Source: Halalkalibacter oceani
GTDB lineage: Bacteria; Bacillota; Bacilli; Bacillales; Bacillaceae_D
Direction of reading: 5' to 3'
Length of the DNA stretch: 64,000 bases
Assembly (NCBI RefSeq): GCF_023715705.1
Contig: NZ_JAMBOS010000020.1
Coordinates: 1-64,000 of the forward strand
The notes below the pieces were generated by a model. It saw only the letters and a list, made by a program, of their open reading frames with translations, was not told the origin of the DNA and ran no database searches. The position numbers were made by a program, and so were the translations under genes. Shown piece after piece: positions 1-8,568 of the stretch (positions are counted from its first letter, which is position 1; the number at the start of each line of letters is the position of its first letter).

Positions 1-139
1 GGACTATAATACTGAGACTCATCCGGATTTAATCTATTCTTTGTACGCATAAATAAACACCAACCAATATAGTTTATACGTCTATTATAACGCACTTTTG
101 CGATTGGTGTTGTTTATTCCGTCTAAGTTTTTTTTCGCG
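1..139. other. Gene-free left edge with imperfect inverted repeat
   Basis: No open reading frame is supported here. The stretch holds an imperfect inverted repeat: an arm starting AATAAACACC at 52 and an arm ending GTTTATT at 118, with AT-rich sequence between. There is no T-run after it, so it is not a convincing terminator. It could be the remains of a regulatory site or the end of a gene outside the window. Confidence 0.4.
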
Positions 140-178
140 TTAACAATTCCTTAAAAAGAATTTAACGGTTTATTAACC
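140..178 (+). promoter_or_regulatory. PhoP-binding Pho box upstream of the phn locus
   Basis: Four hexamers, TTAACA (140), TTAAAA (151), TTAACG (162) and TTAACC (173), follow each other at exactly 11 bp, i.e. with 5-bp spacers. This is the arrangement known for PhoP~P binding at Bacillus Pho-regulon promoters (direct TT(A/T/C)ACA repeats). The block ends about 57 bp before the first ATG, with a weak -10-like CATACT at 182. It implies phosphate-starvation control of the downstream genes. Confidence 0.8.
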
Positions 179-185
179 TTTCATA

Positions 186-197
186 CTTGGTGCCAAG
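186..197. promoter_or_regulatory. Candidate repressor operator (CTTGG-N2-CCAAG)
   Basis: A perfect dyad of two 5-bp arms around a 2-bp centre sits just after the Pho box, where the transcript should start. A related element (CTTGGCAAC...GTTGTCAAG) lies before phnG. A PhnF-like GntR repressor is encoded downstream, so binding by it is a reasonable guess, but only the dyad is seen. Confidence 0.35.
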
Positions 198-234
198 GTA
201 TTTTAGAAGAAAGACTTGCCACAAGGAGGTTGCC

Positions 235-1092
235 ATGAAAGTAGAACTCCATTGCCATACGAATATTTCGGATTGTCCGCTTTCAATCGAAGCTGTCTTG
301 GAGCTGGCGCTTGAACAGGGAGTTACCCATCTGGCGGTGACGAATCATGACACAACGAAAGGACTTGAAGAAGCGATAGAAACGGGTAAAGCGCTGGGAA
401 TCGAAGTGATTCCAGGAATTGAGGTTTCCGGTTATGACTTTAGCAGAGAAAGACGCGTTCACATTTTAGGGTACTTCATTCAACCTGGCCATTGGAAAAT
501 CGATGCGCTCTGTCAGCCGCTGCTGGAGCAAAGACACCGGGCTTCGCGGAAAATGGTGGAGCGCCTGCTGGCAGCCGGCTATGAGATTAGTTGGGAGCGC
601 TGTCTGGAACTGGCCGAAGGAGGAACCGGCGTGTACAAGCAGCATATTATGCAGGCGCTGATTGAAGCGGGATATACCGATTCTATATATGGTCCGCTCT
701 ATAAAAAGCTGTTCAGCCGCGGACAGAACGGAGAAGAGCCAGGGATTGCCTATATTCCAATGAACTATATTGAGGCGAAGACGGCGGTTAAGGTGATTCG
801 GCTGGCGGGGGGTGTTCCAGTGCTTGCTCACCCTGGCCAATATCGCAATTTTGAGATGGTTCTGGAATTGGTGGAAGCGGGCTTAGAAGGGATCGAGGTA
901 TGGCATCCGTTGCATACAGAAGAGCATGAGCAACAGGCGGCGAAGCTCGCCGGCGAGTACGACCTTGTTATGACGGGCGGATCGGATTTTCATGGCTCAT
1001 ATGGGGAAGCGCCGGTGCTGTTAGGAAGCAAAAGCCCGGGGATCGAAGCAATTGAGTCACTTAAATTAAGAAAAGAAAGATTGGGTGTGTAA
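235..1092 (+). CDS. PHP-domain phosphoesterase, probable ribosyl cyclic-phosphate hydrolase of the C-P lyase pathway (PhnPP type)
   Basis: 285-residue PHP metallophosphoesterase. It starts at the ATG at 235, 5 nt after AAGGAGG; a TTG 48 bp earlier in frame has no ribosome binding site. The metal-binding HCHT motif is at residues 5-8, TNHDT follows near residue 36, then AHPGQ and a C-terminal GGSDFHG motif. In known C-P lyase systems that lack PhnP, a PHP enzyme (PhnPP, characterised in Eggerthella) opens 5-phosphoribosyl 1,2-cyclic phosphate. No phnP-type metallo-beta-lactamase gene occurs in this locus, which supports that role by inference. First gene after the Pho box. A general nucleoside-bisphosphate phosphatase is the alternative. 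Confidence 0.8.
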   Translation: MKVELHCHTNISDCPLSIEAVLELALEQGVTHLAVTNHDTTKGLEEAIETGKALGIEVIPGIEVSGYDFSRERRVHILGYFIQPGHWKIDALCQPLLEQRHRASRKMVERLLAAGYEISWERCLELAEGGTGVYKQHIMQALIEAGYTDSIYGPLYKKLFSRGQNGEEPGIAYIPMNYIEAKTAVKVIRLAGGVPVLAHPGQYRNFEMVLELVEAGLEGIEVWHPLHTEEHEQQAAKLAGEYDLVMTGGSDFHGSYGEAPVLLGSKSPGIEAIESLKLRKERLGV

Positions 1093-1093
1093 T

Positions 1094-1726
1094 ATGGTGC
1101 TTATTAATCAAACGGAAAAAGAAAAAGAGCTTTCCGCATTGCCCAGTATTGAAGAGTCGAGCCGAATTATCAGGAGTGAGATCGGAGAATGGACTTCCAT
1201 TGGTCCCAATAACCGGATAATCGAATCTTCTTTTGGCGACTACACCTATACGATGGAGGATGTGACTGTTAATTATACCGAGATTGGCAAGTTCAGTTCC
1301 ATCGCTTCCCATGTGTGCATAAATCCTGTTCAGCATCCGATGGACCGTGTCACTCAGCATCATATGACATACCGGAAGATTGATTATCGTTTTGCTGAAA
1401 GCGACGATGAGGCACTGTTTGACTGGCGCCGCACTCACAAGGTGAAAATCGGTCATGATGTCTGGATCGGACACGGGGCGATTATTATGAAGGGTGTTGA
1501 AATCGGCACGGGTGCGGTCGTTGGCTCCGGCGCGATTGTCACGAAAAACGTCGAGCCTTATACAATCGTTGTCGGCTCTCCCGCCAGACCGATTAAAAGA
1601 AGGTTTTCAGAGGAGGTCGCCGGGAAATTGCTTGAAATAGCCTGGTGGGATTGGACGAGAGAAAAGCTTGAGGAACATTTTGAAGAGCTTAATGATCTTG
1701 AAGCTTTTTTGAAAAGGCATGGTTGA
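1094..1726 (+). CDS. Phosphonate-locus hexapeptide-repeat acyltransferase
   Basis: 210-residue left-handed beta-helix (LbH) acyltransferase with typical hexapeptide stretches such as [20 protein letters not shown] and a PARPIKRRF end. This matches a subfamily repeatedly found inside phn operons (the 'phosphonate metabolism transferase hexapeptide' family); its substrate is not established. It may acetylate aminophosphonates, as the unrelated PhnO does, but that is inference. The ATG at 1094 lies 1 nt after the preceding stop with only a weak ribosome binding site, suggesting translational coupling. Confidence 0.75.
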   Translation: MVLINQTEKEKELSALPSIEESSRIIRSEIGEWTSIGPNNRIIESSFGDYTYTMEDVTVNYTEIGKFSSIASHVCINPVQHPMDRVTQHHMTYRKIDYRFAESDDEALFDWRRTHKVKIGHDVWIGHGAIIMKGVEIGTGAVVGSGAIVTKNVEPYTIVVGSPARPIKRRFSEEVAGKLLEIAWWDWTREKLEEHFEELNDLEAFLKRHG

Positions 1727-1809
1727 TGACGGCAGACATGATCAGAAATGAGTTGCTTCGTAATTGAAGATTGTCGGGTAAAAGCAGGTTCGAAGGGAGC
1801 AATGTCAAA

Positions 1810-2511
1810 ATGTCCGAAAAAGCGATGCTGGTCGATCGGCTGATTGCGGAAATTCAGGCAGGCAACTATAAACCTAACGACAAACTGCCGTCGGAAAATG
1901 AGCTGGCAGATGATTGTAACGTGCCAAGAATCGTGGTGCGTAAAGCGTATGAACGCTTGCAGGAGCTCGGCTATATTTTTTCTGTCCAGGGGAAAGGCAG
2001 CTATGTGCAAAATAAAAAGCTGCAAATCCCCCTCATTTTGACCGGGGATACGAGCTTTAGTGAAAAGATGCGGGAGATGCATTACGATTTTGAAACGAGG
2101 AATCTGGCCTGCGACATGATCCCCTATGATTCTTTCATCTATCATGTCCTCAGGGCGAAGAAAGAAGAGACGGTTTATAAAATCAGCCGGCTGCGGATCG
2201 TCGAGGGCTATCCGATAGCCGTTCATACGTCCTATTTATCGCAATCTACTTTTTCCAATATTGACCGGGAAGGAACAAAGATTACGTCGGTTTTTCAGTA
2301 TTACCGGCAGCAGGGCTATACGGAGTTTGAGCCGATGAAAAGTCAGCTCAGCGTTTCATTTCCAACAAAAAAGGAAAGAGACCTCTTACAATGGCCAAGC
2401 CTCGTGCCACTTCTGCAGCTGGAATCAGGCTGTACAGACCGAAAATCCGGTACAGTCCTCGAATATTCAAAGATCATGTACCGCAGCGACTGCTTTACGT
2501 ATCTTATTTAA
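1810..2511 (+). CDS. phnF: GntR/HutC-family regulator, PhnF-like
   Basis: 233-residue regulator with an N-terminal GntR winged helix (residues about 5-70; motifs KLPSENELADDCNV and VRKAYERL) and a C-terminal UTRA effector domain of the HutC subfamily (YKISRLRIVEGYPIAV). HutC-type GntR proteins called PhnF repress phosphonate or phosphate uptake genes and sense a pathway metabolite. Start ATG at 1810 with GGAG 10 nt before; an upstream TTG at 1771 is less likely. It is third in the short operon after the Pho box and is followed by a strong terminator, so it probably controls the phnG operon from a separate transcript. Confidence 0.85.
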   Translation: MSEKAMLVDRLIAEIQAGNYKPNDKLPSENELADDCNVPRIVVRKAYERLQELGYIFSVQGKGSYVQNKKLQIPLILTGDTSFSEKMREMHYDFETRNLACDMIPYDSFIYHVLRAKKEETVYKISRLRIVEGYPIAVHTSYLSQSTFSNIDREGTKITSVFQYYRQQGYTEFEPMKSQLSVSFPTKKERDLLQWPSLVPLLQLESGCTDRKSGTVLEYSKIMYRSDCFTYLI

Positions 2512-2520
2512 AGAGAGTGA

Positions 2521-2569
2521 GGCTGGTCAAAAGGTGAAGAAAAATCACCTTTTGACCAGCCTTCTTTTT
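2521..2569 (+). terminator. Strong intrinsic terminator after phnF
   Basis: Perfect 17-bp inverted repeat (2521-2537 with 2545-2561) followed by TTCTTTTT. The stem contains the core CAAAAGG...CCTTTTG that recurs at many other intergenic hairpins in this window. Confidence 0.92.
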
Positions 2570-2597
2570 ATGCAGCAAGCTTTTCAATGCCTGGTTA

Positions 2598-3158
2598 TCA
2601 CTCCCCGCTACGTTCACCGAGTGGCGTGATCATTCCGTCCATACTGACTGAATTCTTCTTTTGGCGGTAGTCCTCTAATTGCTGCTTGCTTTTATTTTCG
2701 GCCCATTGATGAAGGGTATCCCGCTCGCCATCGTATGAATAAAAAGGAACGCTAAATCCACAAGATGTTTTTACTGTTTCAATTCGGGCTCGCACAATTT
2801 GCCGGGCGCCGGGAAGGATGTTGAAATGCGGTGCCAGCTCATCCCATTCTGCAGTACCTGGCAATATAACCTCCCCTCTGCCGTAAAGGCGTAAGATAAG
2901 TGGAGGACCTTCAAACGCTGCAAACATAAAGGTGATTCTGTGATTCTCTTTTAGATGAGCGCTCGTTTCATTTCCGCTCCCTGTCAAATCTAAATACGCG
3001 ATATCATTCGGCGAAAGAATTCTCAGGACATTATATCCTTTTGGTGAGATGTTGACATGTCCGTCCCCGGATAATGGAGCTGAACCGACAAAAAACATTC
3101 GTTGCTTGCGGATAAATTCTTCGTGACTCGCGAGAATGGATGAATAAACTTTTGCCAT
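2598..3158 (-). CDS. Pyridoxamine 5'-phosphate oxidase-like FMN-binding protein
   Basis: 186-residue split-barrel flavin-binding protein. The segment with NISPKGYNVLRIL, YLDLTGSGNETSAHL and ITFMFAAFEGPP is typical of the PNPOx-related family acting on small molecules or F420/FMN; the true substrate is unknown. The start at 3158 is preceded by GGGGA at the right spacing; the reading frame is open 22 codons further but has no better site. It is inverted between phnF and phnG, splitting the phn locus. A related protein of the same superfamily lies at 13003, just past the far end of the locus. Confidence 0.75.
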   Translation of the reverse strand: MAKVYSSILASHEEFIRKQRMFFVGSAPLSGDGHVNISPKGYNVLRILSPNDIAYLDLTGSGNETSAHLKENHRITFMFAAFEGPPLILRLYGRGEVILPGTAEWDELAPHFNILPGARQIVRARIETVKTSCGFSVPFYSYDGERDTLHQWAENKSKQQLEDYRQKKNSVSMDGMITPLGERSGE

Positions 3159-3326
3159 TATATCGTCCCCTTTTTCTACTATGCTGTTAAAGCCTGTCGT
3201 CTTATTACCCTGTGGGGTAACCATACCTTTTGCTGTTTTAATTTTCTTAATAGTATGGTGTTTTCTTTACTTAAGTCAACGGGATCCTTTCGGAATAAGT
3301 GTGATTCGTTGATAAATTCCCTCGTC

Positions 3327-3354
3327 TTAACACGTTTTACAAAAACGATACAAA
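3327..3354 (+). promoter_or_regulatory. Possible weaker Pho box before phnG
   Basis: TTAACA (3327), TACAAA (3338) and TACAAA (3349) occur at exact 11-bp steps, about 85-110 bp before the phnG start. The periodicity fits PhoP binding but the hexamers match the consensus less well than those at 140-178. Confidence 0.45.
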
Positions 3355-3380
3355 CTTCACTGTTCTTTAACGTGCGCGCA

Positions 3381-3411
3381 CTTGGCAACAAGATACAGTA
3401 AAGTTGTCAAG
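3381..3411. promoter_or_regulatory. Inverted repeat before phnG, candidate PhnF operator
   Basis: Arms CTTGGCAAC (3381) and GTTGTCAAG (3403) form a 9-bp inverted repeat with one mismatch around 13 bp. A perfect palindrome GTGCGCGCAC lies directly upstream at 3372-3381. Position close to the expected transcript start makes a repressor site plausible. Confidence 0.4.
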
Positions 3412-3436
3412 CAAAACGTTCGACGGAGGTCTTTAT

Positions 3437-3862
3437 ATGAAAAGAAGACGCAGAACTGAAATTTTAATAAAAGGCTCGCCGACTCTGGCAGAAGTAATGG
3501 CTGCAACCATTCTTGAAAACTATGAAGTGAAAGTCATTCAGGAGTCGGAACATGGCCTGGTGATGATGAAAGTCCGGGAAACGTCGCAAAAAAGCCTGTT
3601 TTATCCCGGGGAAGTGCTAGTAACCGAATGCAAGGTACAAGTGGAAGGAAAGGTTGGCATCGGCATTGTGACCGGGGACAAGCCGGAGCTGGCGCGGCAT
3701 CTGGCGATCATTGATGCTGCGTATCAAGCAAATGTTCCTGAAACAATGAAATGGGACGCTCTGCTTGCTAATGAGGAACAAGCCATTGCTGACGTTAAAG
3801 CAACAGAGAGGAAATCGATTTTGAAAACAAAGGTGAATTTTGAAACGATGGATATTTCGTAA
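3437..3862 (+). CDS. phnG: C-P lyase core subunit PhnG
   Basis: 141-residue PhnG, a subunit of the PhnGHIJ core complex. With PhnH, PhnI and PhnL it takes part in making ribose 1-methylphosphonate 5-triphosphate from ATP and phosphonate. Recognised by the arginine-rich start, the LVTECKVQVEG and GIGIVTGDKPELAR segments and its place at the head of phnGHIJK. ATG at 3437 is 6 nt after GGAGGT. It begins the main operon; phnH starts 13 bp after its stop. Confidence 0.93.
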   Translation: MKRRRRTEILIKGSPTLAEVMAATILENYEVKVIQESEHGLVMMKVRETSQKSLFYPGEVLVTECKVQVEGKVGIGIVTGDKPELARHLAIIDAAYQANVPETMKWDALLANEEQAIADVKATERKSILKTKVNFETMDIS

Positions 3863-3875
3863 GGAGGGATAGTGA

Positions 3876-4481
3876 GTGACATTTGATTATATTCATGATA
3901 TCCAGACTGTTTATCGAAAAGTGGTGAATGCTACTTCACGGCCGGGACAGCTGGCTGATTTGGCGGAGGAAGTTGCTTTGCTTGAGGAAGATGGCAAAAA
4001 TGATTGCCCGGTGTCATTCTTACTGCTGGCATTAACGTTATTCGATCAGGAAGTGACATTCACCGTCATGTCTCAAAAAGCGGAAGTTATTTCGAGAATC
4101 ATTAATCAATTCACATATGCCAAGCCGGTTGACATCGCGCAGGCGGATTACATCTTAATTCTTCAGGATGCGGAAGAGGGCGCTTTGCAGGAAGCCATCA
4201 TGCAGGCGAAGTCGGGTACGTTAAAAGATCCGCATACGTCAGCAACCCTCCTTGTGGAGGTCGAAGAGGTAACGAATAATCAAACCTGGCAATTAAAAGG
4301 TCCCGGCATTCGATCAACAGCATTTATTGATGTCAAAGCAAACGAAGAATGGTTCGAACTCCGCAAAACGAAAAACAGGGAATATCCGCTCGGGATTGAC
4401 TTCATCTTTATTGATCAGCAACATCAGCTTTTGTCATTGCCGCGCACAACACAAATTACGGAAAACAGGGTGGTCGTCTAA
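3876..4481 (+). CDS. phnH: C-P lyase core subunit PhnH
   Basis: 201-residue PhnH, core-complex subunit with a fold related to PLP enzymes but no PLP. Typical signatures are the N-terminal IQTVYRKVVNATSRPGQ and the C-terminal GPGI...YPLGIDFIF. Starts at GTG 3876, 8 nt after AAGGAGG. Its stop overlaps the phnI start by one base, indicating coupled translation of core subunits. Confidence 0.93.
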   Translation: MTFDYIHDIQTVYRKVVNATSRPGQLADLAEEVALLEEDGKNDCPVSFLLLALTLFDQEVTFTVMSQKAEVISRIINQFTYAKPVDIAQADYILILQDAEEGALQEAIMQAKSGTLKDPHTSATLLVEVEEVTNNQTWQLKGPGIRSTAFIDVKANEEWFELRKTKNREYPLGIDFIFIDQQHQLLSLPRTTQITENRVVV

Positions 4482-5599
4482 TGGGCTATGTAGCAGTTAA
4501 AGGCGGAACACAGGCGATTGAAGAGTCGATTAAGCGCTTGAAATTTGAACGGGTGCAGCAGGGAAAAACAATTGAGATCGATAGAATAAAAGCCGGGATG
4601 CGCGGACTGATTGATCAGGTAATGTCGGAAAGCAGTCTGTACGACGAGACATTGGCAGCGATTGCGCTCAAGCAGGCGGAAGGCAGTCCGGAGGAAGCGG
4701 TTTTTCTATTAAGGGCGTACCGCTCGACGGTCCCACGCAAGCATTATTCACGAGTAATCGAATCGAACGACATGAGGGTTGAGCGCCGGATTTCAGCCAG
4801 CTTCAAAGATATTCCGGGTGGTCAAATTCTCGGAGCGACAACCGATTATACCCACCGGCTACTCGATTTTCATTTATTGGAGGAAAGCGATGAGAGCGTG
4901 CGGGAATGGCTGCGGCAATACAGCAGTGAGAGCATCCTCGGGGTAGAGACGACCACTGTTCAAACCTTGCCGAAAGTGCTTGATTATTTGCGCAAGGAAG
5001 GCTTGCTCCCTCCATGTGACAATAACGATCAGGAGCCGGATGATGTTACCCGTGACAGTCTCGAGTTTCCATCGACGAGAAGCCAAAGGCTGCAAATATT
5101 AACAAGGGGACAAACGGGGGCAGTCACGTCCTTTGCCTACTCGGTCATCCGCGGCTATGGGGATTTGCATCCAACCGTCGGCGAGCTTCGCATCGGGTAC
5201 CTGCCGGTTACGATCAACCATCCGACAGCGGACAGTGAGGACGAAGAGGATGCTTACTATATCGGCGAAGTAAAGGCGACAGAAGTCGAAATGCTGATGC
5301 CGGTCACAGTTGAGAAGGAATATGGAAAAAAGGAAATGGAGTTTGAAATCGGCTACGGCCTTTGCTTCGGTCAAAATGAGACAAAGGCGATTTCAATCGG
5401 TATTTTAGATTATTGTCTCGAACACCCGAATGATGAGTTTCCAAGTCATAATGAAGAATTTGTCCTCTATCATATTGATTCAGTAGAGTCGACCGGCTTC
5501 ATTTCGCACCTTAAAATGCCGCATTATGTGACGTTCCAATCAAAGCTCGACAGTGTGCGGAGGACAAAAAAAGACGAAAAGCCAGAGGTGAGAAGCTGA
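4481..5599 (+). CDS. phnI: C-P lyase core subunit PhnI (nucleosidase)
   Basis: 372-residue PhnI, the subunit that by known biochemistry displaces adenine from ATP to attach the phosphonate to ribose C1 in the presence of PhnGHL. Family segments include MGYVAVKGG at the start, FSASFKDIPGGQILGATTDYTHRLLDF-like sequence near residue 110-135, and GYGLCFGQNETKAISIGILD near residue 290. Length is normal. One-base overlaps at both ends place it in a tightly coupled phnHIJ unit. Confidence 0.95.
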   Translation: MGYVAVKGGTQAIEESIKRLKFERVQQGKTIEIDRIKAGMRGLIDQVMSESSLYDETLAAIALKQAEGSPEEAVFLLRAYRSTVPRKHYSRVIESNDMRVERRISASFKDIPGGQILGATTDYTHRLLDFHLLEESDESVREWLRQYSSESILGVETTTVQTLPKVLDYLRKEGLLPPCDNNDQEPDDVTRDSLEFPSTRSQRLQILTRGQTGAVTSFAYSVIRGYGDLHPTVGELRIGYLPVTINHPTADSEDEEDAYYIGEVKATEVEMLMPVTVEKEYGKKEMEFEIGYGLCFGQNETKAISIGILDYCLEHPNDEFPSHNEEFVLYHIDSVESTGFISHLKMPHYVTFQSKLDSVRRTKKDEKPEVRS

Positions 5600-6444
5600 T
5601 GAATCCGGCCTATAATTTTGCTTTTTTTGATGAAGGTTCAAAGCGTGAGATTCGCCGCGCAACGCTTAAGGCGATCGCGATTCCGGGCTATCAGGTTCCA
5701 TTTGCGTCGCGTGAAATGCCGATTGGCAGAGGCTGGGGCACCGGCGGCCTCCAGTTAACGCTTTCGCTAATTGGCAGGAAGGATATTTTAAAGGTGATTG
5801 ACCAGGGCTCCGATGAATCGGTTAATGCCGTCAATATTAAAAAGCTCGTCGTCGATACAACAGGCGTGGAGACGACCGAACATACAGCGGAGGCGACGCT
5901 AATCCAGTCGAGGCACAGAATTCCTGAAGTGCCGCTGACGAGTGAGCAGATTCTCGTCCTTCAAGTACCGCTGCCCGAGCCGTTGCGCTATTATGAGCCG
6001 AGCGAAAGCGTCACGAAAAAGCTCCATGCCGAACATGAATACAGTGGAGCGTGGCTGATGCTCTTTGAACAGATTATGAAATATGGCAGCATGACGACCG
6101 GGGCCGACCATCCTGTTCTCGTCCATGAACGCTATGTCATGGCGCCGAGCCCGATTCCACGCTTTGATAACCCGAAAATGAACGAAAGTGACGCACTTAT
6201 TTTGCTTGGGGCCGGGCGTGAAAAGAAAGTGTACGCTGTCCCGCCTTATACAAAGGTTGTTTCACTCGATTTTGACGATTATCCATTTGCTCCGGAAACC
6301 TTTGAGGACAAGCAATGCCGCCTGTGCGGCTCGACGGGAGTCTTCTTGGATGAGTTGTTTGACGAGGCGACTGATGAGGCAGTCTACCAATGCAATGACA
6401 CGAGCTACTGTCTTGAAAAATTAAATGCGGCTGAGGTGAAATGA
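5599..6444 (+). CDS. phnJ: C-P lyase PhnJ, radical SAM C-P bond-cleaving enzyme
   Basis: 281-residue PhnJ. It cleaves the C-P bond of ribose 1-methylphosphonate 5-phosphate with a 4Fe-4S cluster and S-adenosylmethionine, releasing methane (or another alkane) and ribosyl cyclic phosphate. The cysteines are at 240, 243, 265 and 271 in the spacing CX2CX21CX5C, the same as in the E. coli enzyme, where three bind the cluster and the last is catalytic. Gly30 in PGYQVPFA corresponds to the glycyl-radical residue Gly32. All key residues are intact, so the enzyme should be active. Confidence 0.97.
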   Translation: MNPAYNFAFFDEGSKREIRRATLKAIAIPGYQVPFASREMPIGRGWGTGGLQLTLSLIGRKDILKVIDQGSDESVNAVNIKKLVVDTTGVETTEHTAEATLIQSRHRIPEVPLTSEQILVLQVPLPEPLRYYEPSESVTKKLHAEHEYSGAWLMLFEQIMKYGSMTTGADHPVLVHERYVMAPSPIPRFDNPKMNESDALILLGAGREKKVYAVPPYTKVVSLDFDDYPFAPETFEDKQCRLCGSTGVFLDELFDEATDEAVYQCNDTSYCLEKLNAAEVK

Positions 6445-7290
6445 ATGACTGAATTTGAAGTTCCGGTGTTATCGGTGAGGAATTTACATAAGCAGTATGG
6501 ACCTGGCTGCGAGCATTGCCGCGACGAACATTCGGCTGTCTTAGTGAAAAATCACTGCCAGGTTTGCGGAACGGTCTACGCCTGCCGAAATGTTTCATTT
6601 GACGTCTTTCCCGGTGAGGTACTCGGGATTGTCGGGGAAAGTGGCAGTGGGAAATCAACGCTGATGCAATGTCTATACTTTGATCAGGAAGTCACGAGCG
6701 GCGAAGCGTTTGTCAGCACGTTTGAAAATGGCGAGACAAATTTGTTTGAGCAGTCCTCCCAGCAGCAGCGCTATATTCGCAATCACATCATGGGAAAGGT
6801 CTATCAAAATCCGCTCTTGGGCTTAAGAATGAATTTCTCTTCAATCGGCAATATTGCCGAGAAGCTGATCGCGGCAGGCAGCCGTGACGTCGGCATGATG
6901 GAAGACAGGGGAGCGGAGCTGCTTAATAAGGTGAACATTCCCGTTCATCGCCGGAAAGAAGCACCGAAGAATTTTTCGGGAGGGATGCAGCAGCGCGTGC
7001 AAATTGCCAAGGCGCTTTCCAACAATCCGCCTTTGCTCTTGCTGGACGAAGTGACAACAGGGCTCGACCTGTCCGTCCAGGCAAGTGTTCTCGACTTAAT
7101 TAAAAGTCTCCAGCGCGAGCTGAACATTAGTATGGTCCTCGTTTCCCACGATTTAGGCGTGATCCGGATGCTCGCGGACCGGACGCTCGTCATGCTGGAT
7201 GGAATGGTGATTGAGCAAGGCTTGACCGACCAGATTTTGGAGGACCCGCAGCACGGCTATACCCAGCAACTGGTCCACTCTCTGCTTTAA
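6445..7290 (+). CDS. phnK: C-P lyase ATP-binding protein PhnK with cysteine-rich N-terminal insert
   Basis: 281-residue ABC-type ATPase that docks on the PhnGHIJ core. Walker A GESGSGKST (near residue 70), signature FSGGMQQRVQIAK and Walker B LLLLDEVTTGLDLS are complete. Between the first strand (residue about 15) and the strand before Walker A there is an insert of about 30 residues with GCEHC, NHCQVCG and a further Cys, resembling a small zinc ribbon; E. coli PhnK lacks it. The insert looks like a known variant of non-enteric PhnK rather than an error because the frame is open and flanking motifs are kept. phnJ stops immediately before it. Confidence 0.93.
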   Translation: MTEFEVPVLSVRNLHKQYGPGCEHCRDEHSAVLVKNHCQVCGTVYACRNVSFDVFPGEVLGIVGESGSGKSTLMQCLYFDQEVTSGEAFVSTFENGETNLFEQSSQQQRYIRNHIMGKVYQNPLLGLRMNFSSIGNIAEKLIAAGSRDVGMMEDRGAELLNKVNIPVHRRKEAPKNFSGGMQQRVQIAKALSNNPPLLLLDEVTTGLDLSVQASVLDLIKSLQRELNISMVLVSHDLGVIRMLADRTLVMLDGMVIEQGLTDQILEDPQHGYTQQLVHSLL

Positions 7291-7327
7291 TGTCGGCCAA
7301 CATTCTGATGGTGAGGAGGAAATGCAT

Positions 7328-8506
7328 GTGTACGTAATCACAAATGGAAGATTGATCACCGAGGATACGGTGTTGCACGGCTATGATCTCTTAATTGAGG
7401 ATGATCGAATTTCGAGAATTGCTCCAATTGGGGAGATCAAATTCAGCGAGGGAATGGAGATCATTGATGCTGGAGGCGGTTTTGTTTCCCCGGGCTTTAT
7501 CGATATTCATTCTGACTATATTGAGCATATGGCCGCCCCGCGCCCGACATCGCTGATCGATTTTGATTTGAGTTTAAGAGAAACAGAGAAGGAATTAATT
7601 GGGCATGGGATTACGACAATGTTTCACTCTCTGTCGCTTTTTAAAGGAACGGAGTATGAATACAAGCCGATTCGTGAACCGGAAAATGTCCGGAAATTTA
7701 TCGATTTAATTGCACAGAGCCATAAGACGAAGCACCTCGTCCGCCATCGGTTTCATGCCAGATTTGAGATTGATAACATCGGGGAGGTTGATAATCTAAA
7801 GCGCTACATCGCTGAAAAGAAAGTACATTTAGTTTCCTTTATGGACCATACTCCGGGACAAGGGCAATACCGTCACTTGGAAATATATCGCCAAACGGTA
7901 AAAAGCTATAACAATGTGAGCGACGCCTCGATTGACGTGATGATTCATAATCACCAGACGAAGGAAAAGCTTTCGATGGAGAGCATGAAGGAAATCGCCG
8001 AGCTTGCTCACGAACACCGGATTGCGGTAGCTTCACATGATGATGATACGCTTGAAAAACTGGAGCTTGTTCACAGCTTCGGGGCGACGATTAGTGAATT
8101 TCCAATCACGCTGGAGGTGGCAGAAAGAGCGCGGGAACTCGGGATGTATACGATTGCCGGGGCCCCGAATGTGTTACTCGGCGGTTCGCATAGTGGAAAT
8201 CTTTGCGCGGCGGAAGCGATTCAGAAAGAGTCGATTGATATTCTGTGCAGCGATTACTATCCGGCGGCGATGCTTCACTCGATCTTTGCTTTGGTCGACA
8301 AATATGGCCTGGATTTGGCGGACATGATGAAGCTCGTCACGATTAACCCGGCCAAGGCGGTGAAAATGGATCATGACATCGGCTCAATCGTCGAAGGAAA
8401 AAAAGCCGATCTGCTCATCATCGAAAGAATCAGCGATCAGTTTCCGGTTATAACGAGTGTTTTCGTCGATGGAAAGCTGATTCAAAAAACAAATTATCGG
8501 ATGTAG
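7328..8506 (+). CDS. phnM: PhnM, ribose 1-methylphosphonate 5-triphosphate diphosphatase
   Basis: 392-residue amidohydrolase-superfamily enzyme that removes pyrophosphate from ribose 1-methylphosphonate 5-triphosphate. Metal-binding HSDYIEHM (near residue 60), FMDHTPGQGQ and ASHDDDT segments are present, as is the GAPNVLLGGSHSGNL segment. I chose GTG at 7328: the ATG at 7322 lies only 2 nt from AGGAGG, the GTG about 8 nt. It is separated from phnK by 37 bp with no terminator. Confidence 0.94.
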   Translation: MYVITNGRLITEDTVLHGYDLLIEDDRISRIAPIGEIKFSEGMEIIDAGGGFVSPGFIDIHSDYIEHMAAPRPTSLIDFDLSLRETEKELIGHGITTMFHSLSLFKGTEYEYKPIREPENVRKFIDLIAQSHKTKHLVRHRFHARFEIDNIGEVDNLKRYIAEKKVHLVSFMDHTPGQGQYRHLEIYRQTVKSYNNVSDASIDVMIHNHQTKEKLSMESMKEIAELAHEHRIAVASHDDDTLEKLELVHSFGATISEFPITLEVAERARELGMYTIAGAPNVLLGGSHSGNLCAAEAIQKESIDILCSDYYPAAMLHSIFALVDKYGLDLADMMKLVTINPAKAVKMDHDIGSIVEGKKADLLIIERISDQFPVITSVFVDGKLIQKTNYRM

Positions 8507-8568
8507 AACCTGCTCGAGTCTCTCATCATTTATCGAGGCTGGAAAAGAATAGGAAAGTAGGTGAGCAA

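Noticed and set aside
52-118. Inverted repeat at the left edge as a terminator or riboswitch
   Set aside because: Stem is imperfect, there is no T-run and no known riboswitch pattern.
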